Below, one piece after another: positions 13,027 to 26,800 of a stretch of DNA of 64,000 nt. Both the position numbers and the translations under genes were made by a program. How positions within the stretch are numbered: position 1 is the stretch's first letter; each line of letters starts with the position of its first letter. The stretch is from Siphlonurus alternatus (Eukaryota > Arthropoda > Insecta > Ephemeroptera > Siphlonuridae). Location of the stretch: positions 1 through 64,000 of the forward strand of contig OX463782.1 in NCBI GenBank assembly GCA_949825025.1. Reading direction: 5' to 3'. Below the pieces are notes generated by a model. That model was not told the origin of the DNA. It did not search any database and saw only the letters and a list, made by a program, of their open reading frames with translations.

Positions 13027-15427
13027 TTGATTTGAATTGAATTGATTTGAATTGAATTGAATTGAATAAATGAATTGAATTGATTTGAATTGAATGAAAT
13101 TGAATTGAATTGAATTGAATTGAATTGATTTGATTTGAATTGACTTGAATTGAATGAATTGAATAAATAAATTGACTTGATTTGAATTGAATTGAATAAA
13201 TGAATTGAATTGAATTGAATTAAATAAGTGAATTGAATTGAATTGAATAAATGAATTAAATTGAATTGAATTGAATTGATTTGAATTGAACTGCATTGAA
13301 TTGAATTGAATTGATTTGAATTAAATTGAATTGAAATGAATTGAATAAATGAATTGAATTGATTTGAATTGATTTGAATTGAATTGATTTGAATTGATTG
13401 AATTGAATTGACTTGAATTGAATAAATGAATTGAATTGAATTGAATTAAATTGAATTGATAAAAATTGAATTGAATTGAATTGAATAATTGAATTGAATT
13501 GATTTGAATTGAATTGAATTGAATTGAATAAATGAATTGAATTGATTTGAATTGAATTGAATTGAATTGAATTGAATTGAATTGAATTGAATTGAATTGA
13601 ATAAATGAATTGAATTGCATTGAATTGAATTGAATTGAATTGAATTGAATAAATGAATTTAATTGATTCGAATTAGTTTGAATTGAATTGATTTGAATTG
13701 AATTGATTTGAATTGAAATGAATTGAATAAATGAATTGAATTGATTTGAATTGATTTGAATTGATTGAATTGAATTGACTTGAATTGAATAAATGAATTG
13801 AATGAATGAATTGAATTGAATTGATTTGAATTGAATTGAATTGAATTGAATTGAATTGAATTGAATTGAATTGAATTGAATTGAATTGAATTGAATTGAA
13901 TTGAATAAATGAATTGAATTGCATTGATTTGAATTGAATTGAATTGATTTGAATTGAATTGAATTGAATTGAATTGAATTGAATTGAATTGAATTGAATT
14001 GAATTGAATTGAATAAATGAATTGAATTGCATTGATTTGAATTGAATTGAATTGAATTGAATTGAATTGAATAAATGAATTTAATTGATTTGAATTGATT
14101 TGAATTGAATTGATTTGAATTGATTTGAATTGATTTGAATTGAAATGAATTGAATAAATGAATTGAATTGATTTGAATTGATTTGAATTGATTGAATTGA
14201 ATTGACTTGAATTGAATAAATGAATTGAATTGACTTGAATTGAATAAATGAATTGAATTGATTTGAATTGAATTGAATTGAATTGAATAAATGAATTTAA
14301 TTGATTTGAATTGATTTGAATTGAATTGATTTGAATTGAATTGAATTGAAAAAAAGAATTGAATTTATTTGAATTGAATTGAATTGAATTGAATTGAATT
14401 AAATTGAATTGAATTGAATTGAATAAATGAATTGAATTGCATTGATTTGAATTGAATTGAATTGAATTGAATTGAATAAATGAATTTAATTGATTTGAAT
14501 TGATTTGAATTGAATTGATTTGAATTGATTTGAATTGAATTGATTTGAATTGAAATGAATTGAATAAATGAATTGAATTGATTTGAATTGATTGAATTGA
14601 ATTGAATAAATGAATTGAATTAAATTAAATTGAATTGAATTGAATTAAATTGAATTGAATAAATAAATTGAATGAATGAATTGAATTGAATTGATTTGAA
14701 TTGAATTGAATTGAATTAAATTGAATTGAATTGAATTGAATAAATGAATTGAATTGCATTGATTTGAATTGAATTGAATTGAATTGAATTGAATTGAATT
14801 GAATTGATTTGAATTGATTGAATTGAATTGACTTGAATTGAATAAATGAATTGATTTGATTTGAATTGAATTGAATAAAATTGAATTGAAATAAATTGAA
14901 TTGAATTGAATAAATGAATTGAATTAAATTAAATTGATTTGAATTGACTTGAATTGAATGAATTGTATAAAAGAATTGAATTGATTTTAATTGAATTAAA
15001 TTAAATTAAATTGAATTGATTTGAATTGAATTGAATTGATTTGAATTGAATTGAATTAAATTGAATTGAATTGATTTGATTTGAATTGAATTGACTTGAA
15101 TTGAATCAATTGAATAAAGGAATTGAATTGATTTGAATTGAATCGAATTGAATTGATTTGAATTGAATTGAATTGAATTGAATGAATTGAATAAATGAAT
15201 TGAATTGAATTGAATTGAATAAATGAATTGAATAAATTTGAATTGATTTGAATTGAATTGAATAATTAAATTGAATTGAATTGAATTGAATTGAATTGAA
15301 TTTAATTGAATGAATTGAATAAATGAATTGAATTGAATGAAATTGAATTGAATTGATTTGAATTGAATTGATTTGAATTGACTTGAATTGAATGAATTGA
15401 ATAAAAGAATTGAATTGATTTGAATTG
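13027..15427. repeat. Last part of the first long higher-order copy
   Basis: Landmarks at about 13290 and 15428 frame this part. It matches 44.9-46.97 kb and 48.26-50.33 kb: all three carry GAATTGATAAAAATTG soon after the first landmark, an A-run followed by AAGAATTGAATTTATTT (near 14349, 45900 and 49262), and GAATTGTATAAAAG (near 14962, 46514 and 49878). It contains the longest pure GAATT tract I found (13828-13902). The TATAAAAG string at 14966 looks like a TATA box but is a satellite variant repeated in every equivalent position. Confidence 0.75.
13828..13902. repeat. Longest uninterrupted GAATT run, 15 units
   Basis: Fifteen consecutive perfect GAATT units (75 bp), preceded by GATTT and followed by GAATAAATG. 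Other long pure runs are 13 units at 39484-39548 and 12 units at 13951-14010, 19522-19581, 48773-48832, 54410-54469 and 61885-61944. Most of the array is broken every few units by a variant, so pure runs are short compared with a young microsatellite. This fits old, degenerate pentamers that now spread as longer blocks. Confidence 0.9.
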
Positions 15428-18400
15428 AACTGCATTGAATTGAATTGAATTGAATAAATTAATTGAATTGATTTGAATTGAATTGAATTGAATTGAATTG
15501 CTTTGAATTGAATTTAATTGAATTGATTTGAATTGAATTGACTTGAATTGAATGAATTGAATAAATGAATTGGATTGAATTGATTTGAATTGAATTGATT
15601 TGAATTGAATTGAATTGAATAAATGAATTGAATTGATTTGAATTGAATGAAATTGAATTGAATTGATTTGAATTGAATTGAATTGATTTGATTTGATTTG
15701 ATTTGATTTGAATTGAATTGACTTGAATTGAATGAATTGAATAAATAAATTGACTTGATTTGAATTGAATTGAATAAATGAATTGAATTGAATTGAATTA
15801 AATAAGTGAATTGAATTGAATTGAATAAATGAATTAAATTGAATTGAATTGATTTGAATTGAACTGCATTGAATTGAATTGAATTGATTTGAATTAAATT
15901 GAATTGAAATGAATTGAATAAATGAATTGAATTGATTTGAATTGATTTGCATTGAATTGATTTGAATTGATTGAATTGAATTGACTTGAATTGAATAAAT
16001 GAATTGAATTGAATTGAATTGAATTAAATTGAATTGATAAAAATTGAATTGAATTGAATTGAATAAATGAATTGAATTGAATTGAATTGAATTGAATTGA
16101 ATAAATGAATTGAATTGATTTGAATTGAATTGAATTGAATTGAATTGAATTGAATAAATGAATTGAATTGCATTGAATTGAATTGAATTGAATAAATGAA
16201 TTTAATTGATTTGAATTGATTTGAATTGAATTGATTTGAATTGAATTGATTTGAATTGAAATGAATTGAATAAATGAATTGAATTGATTTGAATTGATTT
16301 GAATTGATTTGAATTGATTGAATTGACTTGAATTGAATAAATGAATTGAATTAAATTAAATTGAATTGAATTAAATTGAATTGAATAAATAAATTGAATG
16401 AATGAATTGAATTGAATTGATTTGAATTGAATTGAATTGAATTGAATTGAATTGAATTGAATTGAATAAATGAATTGAATTGCATTGATTTGAATTGAAT
16501 TGAATTGAATTGAATTGAATTGAATTGAATAAATGAATTGAATTGATTTGAAATGATTTGAATTGATTTGAATTGAATTGAATTGAATTGAATTTAATTG
16601 AATTGAATTGAATTGAATTGAATAAATGAATTGAATTGATTTGAATTGAATGAAATTGAATTGAATTGATTTGAATTGAATTGAATTGATTTGATTTGAA
16701 TTGAATTGACTTGAATTGAATGAATTGAATAAATAAATTGACTTGATTTGAATTGAATTGAATAAATGAATTGAATTGAATTGAATTAAATAAGTGAATT
16801 GAATTGAATTGAATAAATGAATTAAAATGAATTGAATTGAATTGATTTGAATTGAACTGCATTGAATTGAATTGAATTGATTTGAATTGAATTGAATTGA
16901 AATGAATTGAATAAATGAATTGAATTGATTTGAATTGATTTGAATTGAATTGATTTGAATTGATTGAATTGAATTGAATTGAATTAAATAAATGAATTGA
17001 ATTGAATTGAATTGAATTGAATTGAATTAAATTGAATTGATATAAATTGAATTGAATTGAATTGAATTGAATAAATGAATTGAATTGATTTGAATTGAAT
17101 TGAATTGAATAAATGAATTGAATTTATTTGAATTGAATTGAATTGAATTAAATTGAATTGAATTGAATAAATGAATTGAATTGCATTGATTTGAATTGAA
17201 TTGAATAAATGAATTTAATTGATTTGAATTGATTTGAATTTAATTGATTTGAATTGATTTGAATTGAATTGATTTGAATTGAAATGAATTGAATAAATGA
17301 ATTGAATTGATTTGAATTGATTGAATTGAATTGACTTGAATTGAATAAATGAATTGAATTAAATTAAATTGAATTGAATTGAATTAAAATGAATTGAATA
17401 AATAAATTGAATGAATGAATTGAATTGAATTGATTTGAATTGAATTGAATTGAATTGAATTAAATTGAATTGAATAAATGAATTGAATTGCATTGATTTG
17501 AATTGAATTGAATTGAATTGAATTGAATTGAATTGAATAAATGAATTTAATTGATTTGAATTGATTTGAATTGAATTGATTTGAATTGATTTGAATTGAA
17601 TTGATTTGAATTGAAATGAATTGAATAAATGAATTGAATTGATTTGAATTGATTTGAATTGATTGAATTGAATTGACTTGAATTGAATAAATGAATTGAT
17701 TAGATTTGAATTGAATTGAATTAAATTGAATTGAAATAAATTGAATTGAATTGAATAAATGAATTGAATTAAATTAAATTGAATTGAATTGAATTAAATT
17801 GAATAAATAAATTGAATGAATGAATTGAATTGAATTGAATTGAATTGAATTGAATTGAATTGAATAAATGAATTGAATTGCATTGATTTGAATTGAATTG
17901 AATTGAATTGAATTGAATAAATGAATTGAATAAATTTGAATTGATTTGAATTGAATTAAATTAAATTGATTTGAATTGACTTGAATTGAATGAACTGAAT
18001 AAAAGAATTGAATTGATTTTAATTGAATTAAATTAAATTAAATTAAATTAAATTGAATTGAATTGAATTGAATTGATTTGAATTGAATTAAATTGAATTG
18101 AATTGATTTGAATTGAATTGACTTGAATTGAATCAATTGAATAAATGAATTGAATTGATTTGAATTGAATCGAATTGAATTGATTTGAATTGAATTGAAT
18201 TGAATGAATTGAATAAATGAATTGAATTGAATTGAATTGAATTGAATAAATGAATTGAATAAATTTGAATTAATTTGAATTGAATTGAATTTAATTAAAT
18301 TGAATTGAATTGAATTGAATTGAATTGAATTGAATTGAATGAATTGAATAAATGAATTGAATTGAATGAAATTGAATTGAATTGATTTGAATTGAATTGA

Positions 18401-21400
18401 TTTGAATTGACTTGAATTGAATGAATTGAATAAAAGAATTGAATTGATTTGAATTGAACTGCATTGAATTGAATTGAATTGAATAAATTAATTGAATTGA
18501 TTTGAATTGAATTGAATTGAATTGAATTGCTTTGAATTGAATTGAATTGAATTGATTTGAATTGACTTGAATTGAATGAATTGAATAAATGAATTGGATT
18601 GAATTGATTTGAATTGAATTGATTTGAATTGAATTGAATTGAATTGAATAAATGAATTGAATTGATTTGAATTGAATGAAATTGAATTGAATTGATTTGA
18701 TTTGAATTGAATTGACTTGAATTGAATGAATTGAATAAATAAATTGACTTGATTTGAATTGAATTGAATAAATGAATTGAATTGAATTGAATTAAATAAG
18801 TGAATTGAATTGAATTGAATAAATGAATTAAATTGAATTGAATTGAATTGATTTGAATTGAACTGCATTGAATTGAATTGAATTGATTTGAATTAAATTG
18901 AATTGAAATGAATTGAATAAATGAATTGAATTGATTTGAATTGATTTGAATTGAATTGATTTGAATTGATTGAATTGAATTGACTTGAATTGAATAAATG
19001 AATTGAATTGAATTGAATTGAATTAAATTGAATTGATAAAAATTGAATTGAATTGAATTGAATAAATGAATTAAATTGAATTGAATTGAATTGAATTGAT
19101 TTGAATTGAATTGAATTGAATAAATGAATTGAATTGATTTGAATTGAATTGAATTGAATTGAATTGAATTGAATTGAATTGAATAAATGAATTTAATTGA
19201 TTTGAATTGATTTGAATTGAATTGATTTGAATTGATTTGAATTGAATTGATTTGAATTGAAATGAATTGAATAAATGAATTGAATTGATTTGAATTGATT
19301 TGAATTGATTGAATTGAATTGACTTGAATTGAATAAATGAATTGAATTAAATTAAATTGAATTGAATTAAATTGAATTGAATAAATAAATTGAATGAATG
19401 AATTGAATTGATTTGAATTGAATTGAATTGATTTAAATTGAATTGACTTGAATTGAATCAATTGAATAAATGAATTAAATTGATTTGAATTGAATTGAAT
19501 TAAATTGAATTGAATTGATTTGAATTGAATTGAATTGAATTGAATTGAATTGAATTGAATTGAATTGAATTGAATTGAATTGAATAAATGAATTGAATTG
19601 CATTGATTTGAATTGAATTGAATTAAATTGAATTGAATTGAATTGAATTGAATAAATGAATTGAATTGCATTGATTTGAATTGAATTGAATTGAATTGAA
19701 TAAATGAATTTAATTGATTTGAATTGATTTGAATTGAATTGATTTGAATTGATTTGAATTGAAATGAATTGAATAAATGAATTGAATTGATTTGAATTGA
19801 TTTGAATTGATTGAATTGAATTGACTTGAATTGAATAAATGAATTGATTTGATTTGAATTAAATTGAATTAAATTGAATTGAATAAATGAATTAAATTAA
19901 ATTGAATTGAATTGAATTAAATTGAATTGAATAAATAAATTGAATGAATGAATTGAATTGAATTGAATTGAATTGAATTGAATTGAATTGAATAAATGAA
20001 TTGAATTGCATTGATTTGAATTGAATTGAATTGAATTGAATTAAATTGAATTGAATAAATGAATTGAATTGCATTGATTTGAATTGAATTGAATTAAATT
20101 GAATTGAATTGAATTGAATTGAATAAATGAATTGAATTGCATTGATTTGAATTGAATTGAATTGAATTGAATAAATGAATTTAATTGATTTGAATTGATT
20201 TGAATTGAATTGATTTGAATTGATTTGAATTGAAATGAATTGAATAAATGAATTGAATTGATTTGAATTGATTTGAATTGATTGAATTGAATTGACTTGA
20301 ATTGAATAAATGAATTGATTTGAATTGAATTGAATTGATTTAAATTGAATTGACTTGAATTGAATCAATTGAATAAATGAATTAAATTGATTTGAATTGA
20401 ATTGAATTAAATTGAATTAAATTGATTTGAATTGAATCGAATTGAATTGATTTGAATTGAATTGATTTGAATTGATTGAATTGAATTGACTTGAATTGAA
20501 TAATTGAATTGATTTAAATTGAATTGACTTGAATTGAATCAATGAATAAATGAATTGAATTGACTTGAATTGAATTGAATTAAATTGAACTAAATTGATT
20601 TGAATTGAATCGAATTGAATTGAATTGATTGAATTGACTTGAATTGAATAAATGAATTGAATTGACTTGAATTGAATTGAATTGAATTGAATTAAATTGA
20701 ATTGAATAAATGAATTGAATGAATGAATTGAATTGATTTGAATTGAATTGATTTGAATTAAATTGAATTAAATTGATTTGAATTGAATTGAATTGACTTG
20801 AATTGAATAAATTGAATAAAAGAATTGAATTGATTTGAATTAAATTAAATTAAATTGAATTAAATTGAATTGATTTGAATTGAATTGATTGAATTGAATT
20901 GAATTGAATTGAACTGCATTGAATTGAATTGATTTGATTTGAATTGACTTGAATTGAATGAATTGAATAAATGAATTGAATTGAATGAAATTGAATTGAA
21001 TTGAATTGATTTGAATTGAATTGACTTGAATTGAATGAATTGAATAACTAAATTGACTTGATTTGAATTAAATTGAATAAATGAATTGAATTGAATTAAA
21101 TTAAGTAAGTGAATTGAATTGAATAAATGAATTGAATTGATTTGAATTGATTTGAATTGAACTGCATTGAATTGAATTGAATTGAATAAATGAATTGAAT
21201 TGATTTGAATTGATTTGAATTGAATTGATTTGAATTGAAATGAATTGAATAAATGAATTGAATTGATTTGAATTGAATTGATTTGAATTGATTGAATTGA
21301 ATTGACTTGAATTGAATAAATGAATTGAATTGAATTGAATTGATTTGAATTGAATTGAATTGAATTAAATTAAATTAAATTAAATTGAATTGAATTGAAT

Positions 21401-23867
21401 TAAATTGATTTGAATTGAATTGATTTGAATTGAATTGATTTGAATTGATTGAATTGAATTGACTTGAATTGAATAATTGAATTGAATTGATTTAAATTGA
21501 ATTGACTTGAATTGAATCAATTGAATAAATGAATTGAATTGAATTGAATTGAATTGAATTAAATTGAATTAAATTGATTTGAATCGAATTGAATTGATTT
21601 GAATTGATTTGAATTGATTGAATGTAATTGACTTGAATTGAATAAATGAATTGAATTGTTTTGAATTGATTGAATTGAATTGACTTGAATTGAATAAATG
21701 AATTGAATTGATTTGAATTGAATTGACTTGAATTGAATGAATTGAATAAATAAATTGACTTGATTTGAATTGAATTGAATAAATGAATTGAATTGAATTG
21801 AATTAAATAAGTGAATTGAATTAAATAAGTGAATTAAATTGAATTGAATAAATGAATTGAATTGAATTGATTTGAATTGAACTGCATTGAATTGAATTGA
21901 ATTGAATTGAATAAATGAATTGAATTGATTTGAATTGATTTGAATTGATTTGAATTGAATTGAATTAAATTGAATTGAATTGAATTGAATTGAATTGAAT
22001 TGAATTGAATAAATGAATTGAATTGATTTGAATTGAATGAAATTGAATTGAATTGATTTGAATTGAATTGAATTGATTTGATTTGAATTGAATTGACTTG
22101 AATTGAATGAATTGAATAAATAAATTGACTTGATTTGAATTGAATTGAATAAATGAATTGAATTGAATTGAATTAAATAAGTGAATTGAATTGAATTGAA
22201 TAAATGAATTAAATTGAATTGAATTGAATTGATTTGAATTGAACTGCATTGAATTGAATTGAATTGATTTGAATTGAATTGAAATGAATTGAATAAATGA
22301 ATTGAATTGATTTGAATTGATTTGAATTGAATTGATTTGAATTGATTGAATTGAATTGAATTGAATTGAATTGAATAAATGAATTGAATTGAATTGAATT
22401 GAATTAAATTGAATTGATATAAATTGAATTGAATTGAATTGAATTGAATAAATGAATTGAATTGATTTGAATTGAATTGAATTGAAGTGATTTGAATTGA
22501 ATTGAATTGAATAAATGAATTGAATTTATTTGAATTGAATTGAATTGAATTGAATTGAATTGAATTAAATTGAATTGAATTGAATTGAATTGAATAAATG
22601 AATTGAATTGCATTGATTTGAATTGAATTGAATTGAATTGAATTGAATTGATTTGAATTGATTGAATTGAATTGACTTGAATTGAATAAATGAATTGAAT
22701 TGAATTGAATTGATTTGAATTGAATTGAATTGAATTAAATTAAATTAAATTAAATTGAATTGAATTGAATTAAATTGATTTGAATTGAATTGAATTGATT
22801 TGAATTGAATTGATTTGAATTGATTGAATTGAATTGACTTGAATTGAATAATTGAATTGAATTGATTTAAATTGAATTGACTTGAATTGAATCAATTGAA
22901 TAAATGAATTGAATTGAATTGAATTGAATTGAATTGAATTAAATTGAATTAAATTGATTTGAATCGAATTGAATTGATTTGAATTGATTTGAATTGATTG
23001 AATTGAATAAATGAATTGAATTGATTTGAATTGATTGAATTGAATTGAATAAATGAATTGAATTAAATTAAATTGAATTGAATTGAATTAAATTGAATTG
23101 AATAAATAAATTGAATGAATGAATTGAATTGAATTGATTTGAATTGAATTGAATTGAATTAAATTGAATTGAATTGAATTGAATAAATGAATTGAATTGC
23201 ATTGATTTGAATTGAATTGAATTGAATTGAATTGAATTGAATTGATTTGAATTGATTGAATTGAATTGACTTGAATTGAATAAATGAATTGATTTGATTT
23301 GAATTGAATTGAATAAAATTGAATTGAAATAAATTGAATTGAATTGAATAAATGAATTGAATTAAATTAAATTGATTTGAATTGACTTGAATTGAATGAA
23401 TTGTATAAAAGAATTGAATTGATTTTAATTGAATTAAATTAAATTAAATTGAATTGATTTGAATTGAATTGAATTGATTTGAATTGAATTGAATTAAATT
23501 GAATTGAATTGATTTGATTTGAATTGAATTGACTTGAATTGAATCAATTGAATAAAGGAATTGAATTGATTTGAATTGAATCGAATTGAATTGATTTGAA
23601 TTGAATTGAATTGAATTGAATGAATTGAATAAATGAATTGAATTGAATTGAATTGAATAAATGAATTGAATAAATTTGAATTGATTTGAATTGAATTGAA
23701 TTTAATTAAATTGAATTGAATTGAATTGAATTGAATTGAATTTAATTGAATGAATTGAATAAATGAATTGAATTGAATGAAATTGAATTGAATTGATTTG
23801 AATTGAATTGATTTGAATTGACTTGAATTGAATGAATTGAATAAAAGAATTGAATTGATTTGAATTG
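15428..23867. repeat. Higher-order repeat copy A (short form, 8440 bp)
   Basis: The phase is set arbitrarily at AACTGCATT followed by AATAAATTAATTG. Landmarks fall near 15428, 15862, 16856, 18459, 18861, 20912, 21160, 21880 and 22242. Copies B and C show the same series, with matching intervals: 433/425/425, 994/966/978, then about 1600, about 401, and later exactly 720/720/720 and 362/362/357. Copy A is about 340 bp longer than B between 18.9 and 20.4 kb, from extra local blocks. It ends with the short-form junction near 23000. The variant ATTAGATTTG near 17700 occurs once per copy. The longest repeat-derived reading frame (458 codons, 18295-19671, minus) lies here and is not a gene. Confidence 0.8.
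22997..23010. other. Short-form junction in copy A (about 7.0 kb absent)
   Basis: Up to about 23000 copy A follows the path that leads in the long forms to TTGATTGAATGTAATTGAC (4531 and 39140). Here TTGATTGAAT is followed instead by TGAATAAATGAATTG and then sequence like that near 14580, 46140 and 49500. The long copy C needs about 7.0 kb to get between these two points (39142 to about 46130). The same junction recurs in copy B at 31053-31066, 8056 bp away, so it was formed once and then multiplied with the repeat. Confidence 0.7.
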
Positions 23868-26800
23868 AACTGCATTGAATTGAATTGAATTGAATAAATT
23901 AATTGAATTGATTTGAATTGAATTGAATTGAATTGAATTGCTTTGAATTGAATTTAATTGAATTGATTTGAATTGAATTGACTTGAATTGAATGAATTGA
24001 ATAAATGAATTGGATTGAATTGATTTGAATTGAATTGATTTGAATTGAATTGAATTGAATAAATGAATTGAATTGATTTGAATTGAATGAAATTGAATTG
24101 AATTGATTTGAATTGAATTGAATTGATTTGATTTGATTTGAATTGAATTGACTTGAATTGAATGAATTGAATAAATAAATTGACTTGATTTGAATTGAAT
24201 TGAATAAATGAATTGAATTGAATTGAATTAAATAAGTGAATTGAATTGAATTGAATAAATGAATTAAATTGAATTGAATTGATTTGAATTGAACTGCATT
24301 GAATTGAATTGAATTGATTTGAATTAAATTGAATTGAAATGAATTGAATAAATGAATTGAATTGATTTGAATTGATTTGCATTGAATTGATTTGAATTGA
24401 TTGAATTGAATTGACTTGAATTGAATAAATGAATTGAATTGAATTGAATTGAATTAAATTGAATTGATAAAAATTGAATTGAATTGAATTGAATAAATGA
24501 ATTGAATTGAATTGAATTGAATTGAATTGAATTGATTTGAATTGAATTGAATTGAATTGAATTGAATTGAATAAATGAATTGAATTGCATTGAATTGAAT
24601 TGAATTGAATTGAATAAATGAATTTAATTGATTTGAATTGATTTGAATTGAATTGATTTGAATTGATTTGAATTGAAATGAATTGAATAAATGAATTGAA
24701 TTGATTTGAATTGATTTGAATTGATTGAATTGACTTGAATTGAATAAATGAATTGAATTAAATTAAATTGAATTGAATTAAATTGAATTGAATAAATAAA
24801 TTGAATGAATGAATTGAATTGAATTGATTTGAATTGAATTGAATTGAATTGAATTGAATTGAATTGAATAAATGAATTGAATTGCATTGATTTGAATTGA
24901 ATTGAATTGAATTGAATTGAATTGAATTGAATAAATGAATTGAATTGATTTGAAATGATTTGAATTGATTTGAATTGAATTGAATTGAATTTAATTGAAT
25001 TGAATTGAATTGAATTGAATTGAATAAATGAATTGAATTGATTTGAATTGAATGAAATTGAATTGAATTGATTTGAATTGAATTGAATTGATTTGATTTG
25101 AATTGAATTGACTTGAATTGAATGAATTGAATAAATAAATTGACTTGATTTGAATTGAATTGAATAAATGAATTGAATTGAATTGAATTAAATAAGTGAA
25201 TTGAATTGAATTGAATAAATGAATTAAAATGAATTGAATTGAATTGATTTGAATTGAACTGCATTGAATTGAATTGAATTGATTTGAATTGAATTGAATT
25301 GAAATGAATTGAATAAATGAATTGAATTGATTTGAATTGATTTGAATTGAATTGATTTGAATTGATTGAATTGAATTGAATTGAATTAAATAAATGAATT
25401 GAATTGAATTGAATTGAATTGAATTAAATTGAATTGATATAAATTGAATTGAATTGAATTGAATTGAATAAATGAATTGAATTGATTTGAATTGAATTGA
25501 ATTGAATAAATGAATTGAATTTATTTGAATTGAATTGAATTGAATTGAATTAAATTGAATTGAATTGAATAAATGAATTGAATTGCATTGATTTGAATTG
25601 AATTGAATAAATGAATTTAATTGATTTGAATTGATTTGAATTTAATTGATTTGAATTGATTTGAATTGAATTGATTTGAATTGAAATGAATTGAATAAAT
25701 GAATTGAATTGATTTGAATTGATTGAATTGAATTGACTTGAATTGAATAAATGAATTGAATTAAATTAAATTGAATTGAATTGAATTAAAATGAATTGAA
25801 TAAATAAATTGAATGAATGAATTGAATTGAATTGATTTGAATTGAATTGAATTGAATTGAATTAAATTGAATTGAATAAATGAATTGAATTGCATTGATT
25901 TGAATTGAATTGAATTGAATTGAATAAATGAATTTAATTGATTTGAATTGATTTGAATTGAATTGATTTGAATTGATTTGAATTGAATTGATTTGAATTG
26001 AAATGAATTGAATAAATGAATTGAATTGATTTGAATTGATTTGAATTGATTGAATTGAATTGACTTGAATTGAATAAATGAATTGATTAGATTTGAATTG
26101 AATTGAATTAAATTGAATTGAAATAAATTGAATTGAATTGAATAAATGAATTGAATTAAATTAAATTGAATTGAATTGAATTAAATTGAATAAATAAATT
26201 GAATGAATGAATTGAATTGAATTGAATTGAATTGAATTGAATTGAATTGAATAAATGAATTGAATTGCATTGATTTGAATTGAATTGAATTGAATTGAAT
26301 TGAATAAATGAATTGAATAAATTTGAATTGATTTGAATTGAATTAAATTAAATTGATTTGAATTGACTTGAATTGAATGAATTGAATAAAAGAATTGAAT
26401 TGATTTTAATTGAATTAAATTAAATTAAATTAAATTAAATTGAATTGAATTGAATTGAATTGATTTGAATTGAATTAAATTGAATTGAATTGATTTGAAT
26501 TGAATTGACTTGAATTGAATCAATTGAATAAATGAATTGAATTGATTTGAATTGAATCGAATTGAATTGATTTGAATTGAATTGAATTGAATGAATTGAA
26601 TAAATGAATTGAATTGAATTGAATTGAATTGAATAAATGAATTGAATAAATTTGAATTAATTTGAATTGAATTGAATTTAATTAAATTGAATTGAATTGA
26701 ATTGAATTGAATTGAATTGAATTGAATGAATTGAATAAATGAATTGAATTGAATGAAATTGAATTGAATTGATTTGAATTGAATTGATTTGAATTGACTT

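Noticed and set aside
14966..14973. TATAAAAG, a TATA-box-like string, also near 23406, 31474, 46519 and 49883
   Set aside because: It is a single variant copied with the repeat, with no gene downstream and no other promoter sign.
18295..19671. 458-codon minus-strand ORF, and dozens of shorter ones of the same kind throughout 1389-61878
   Set aside because: All encode degenerate QFNSI/QFNSN/HLFNSI repeats produced by translating AATTC repeats, which lack stops on that strand. Overlapping frames are open at the same time, starts and stops fall on satellite variants, and there is no domain, codon bias or gene structure.
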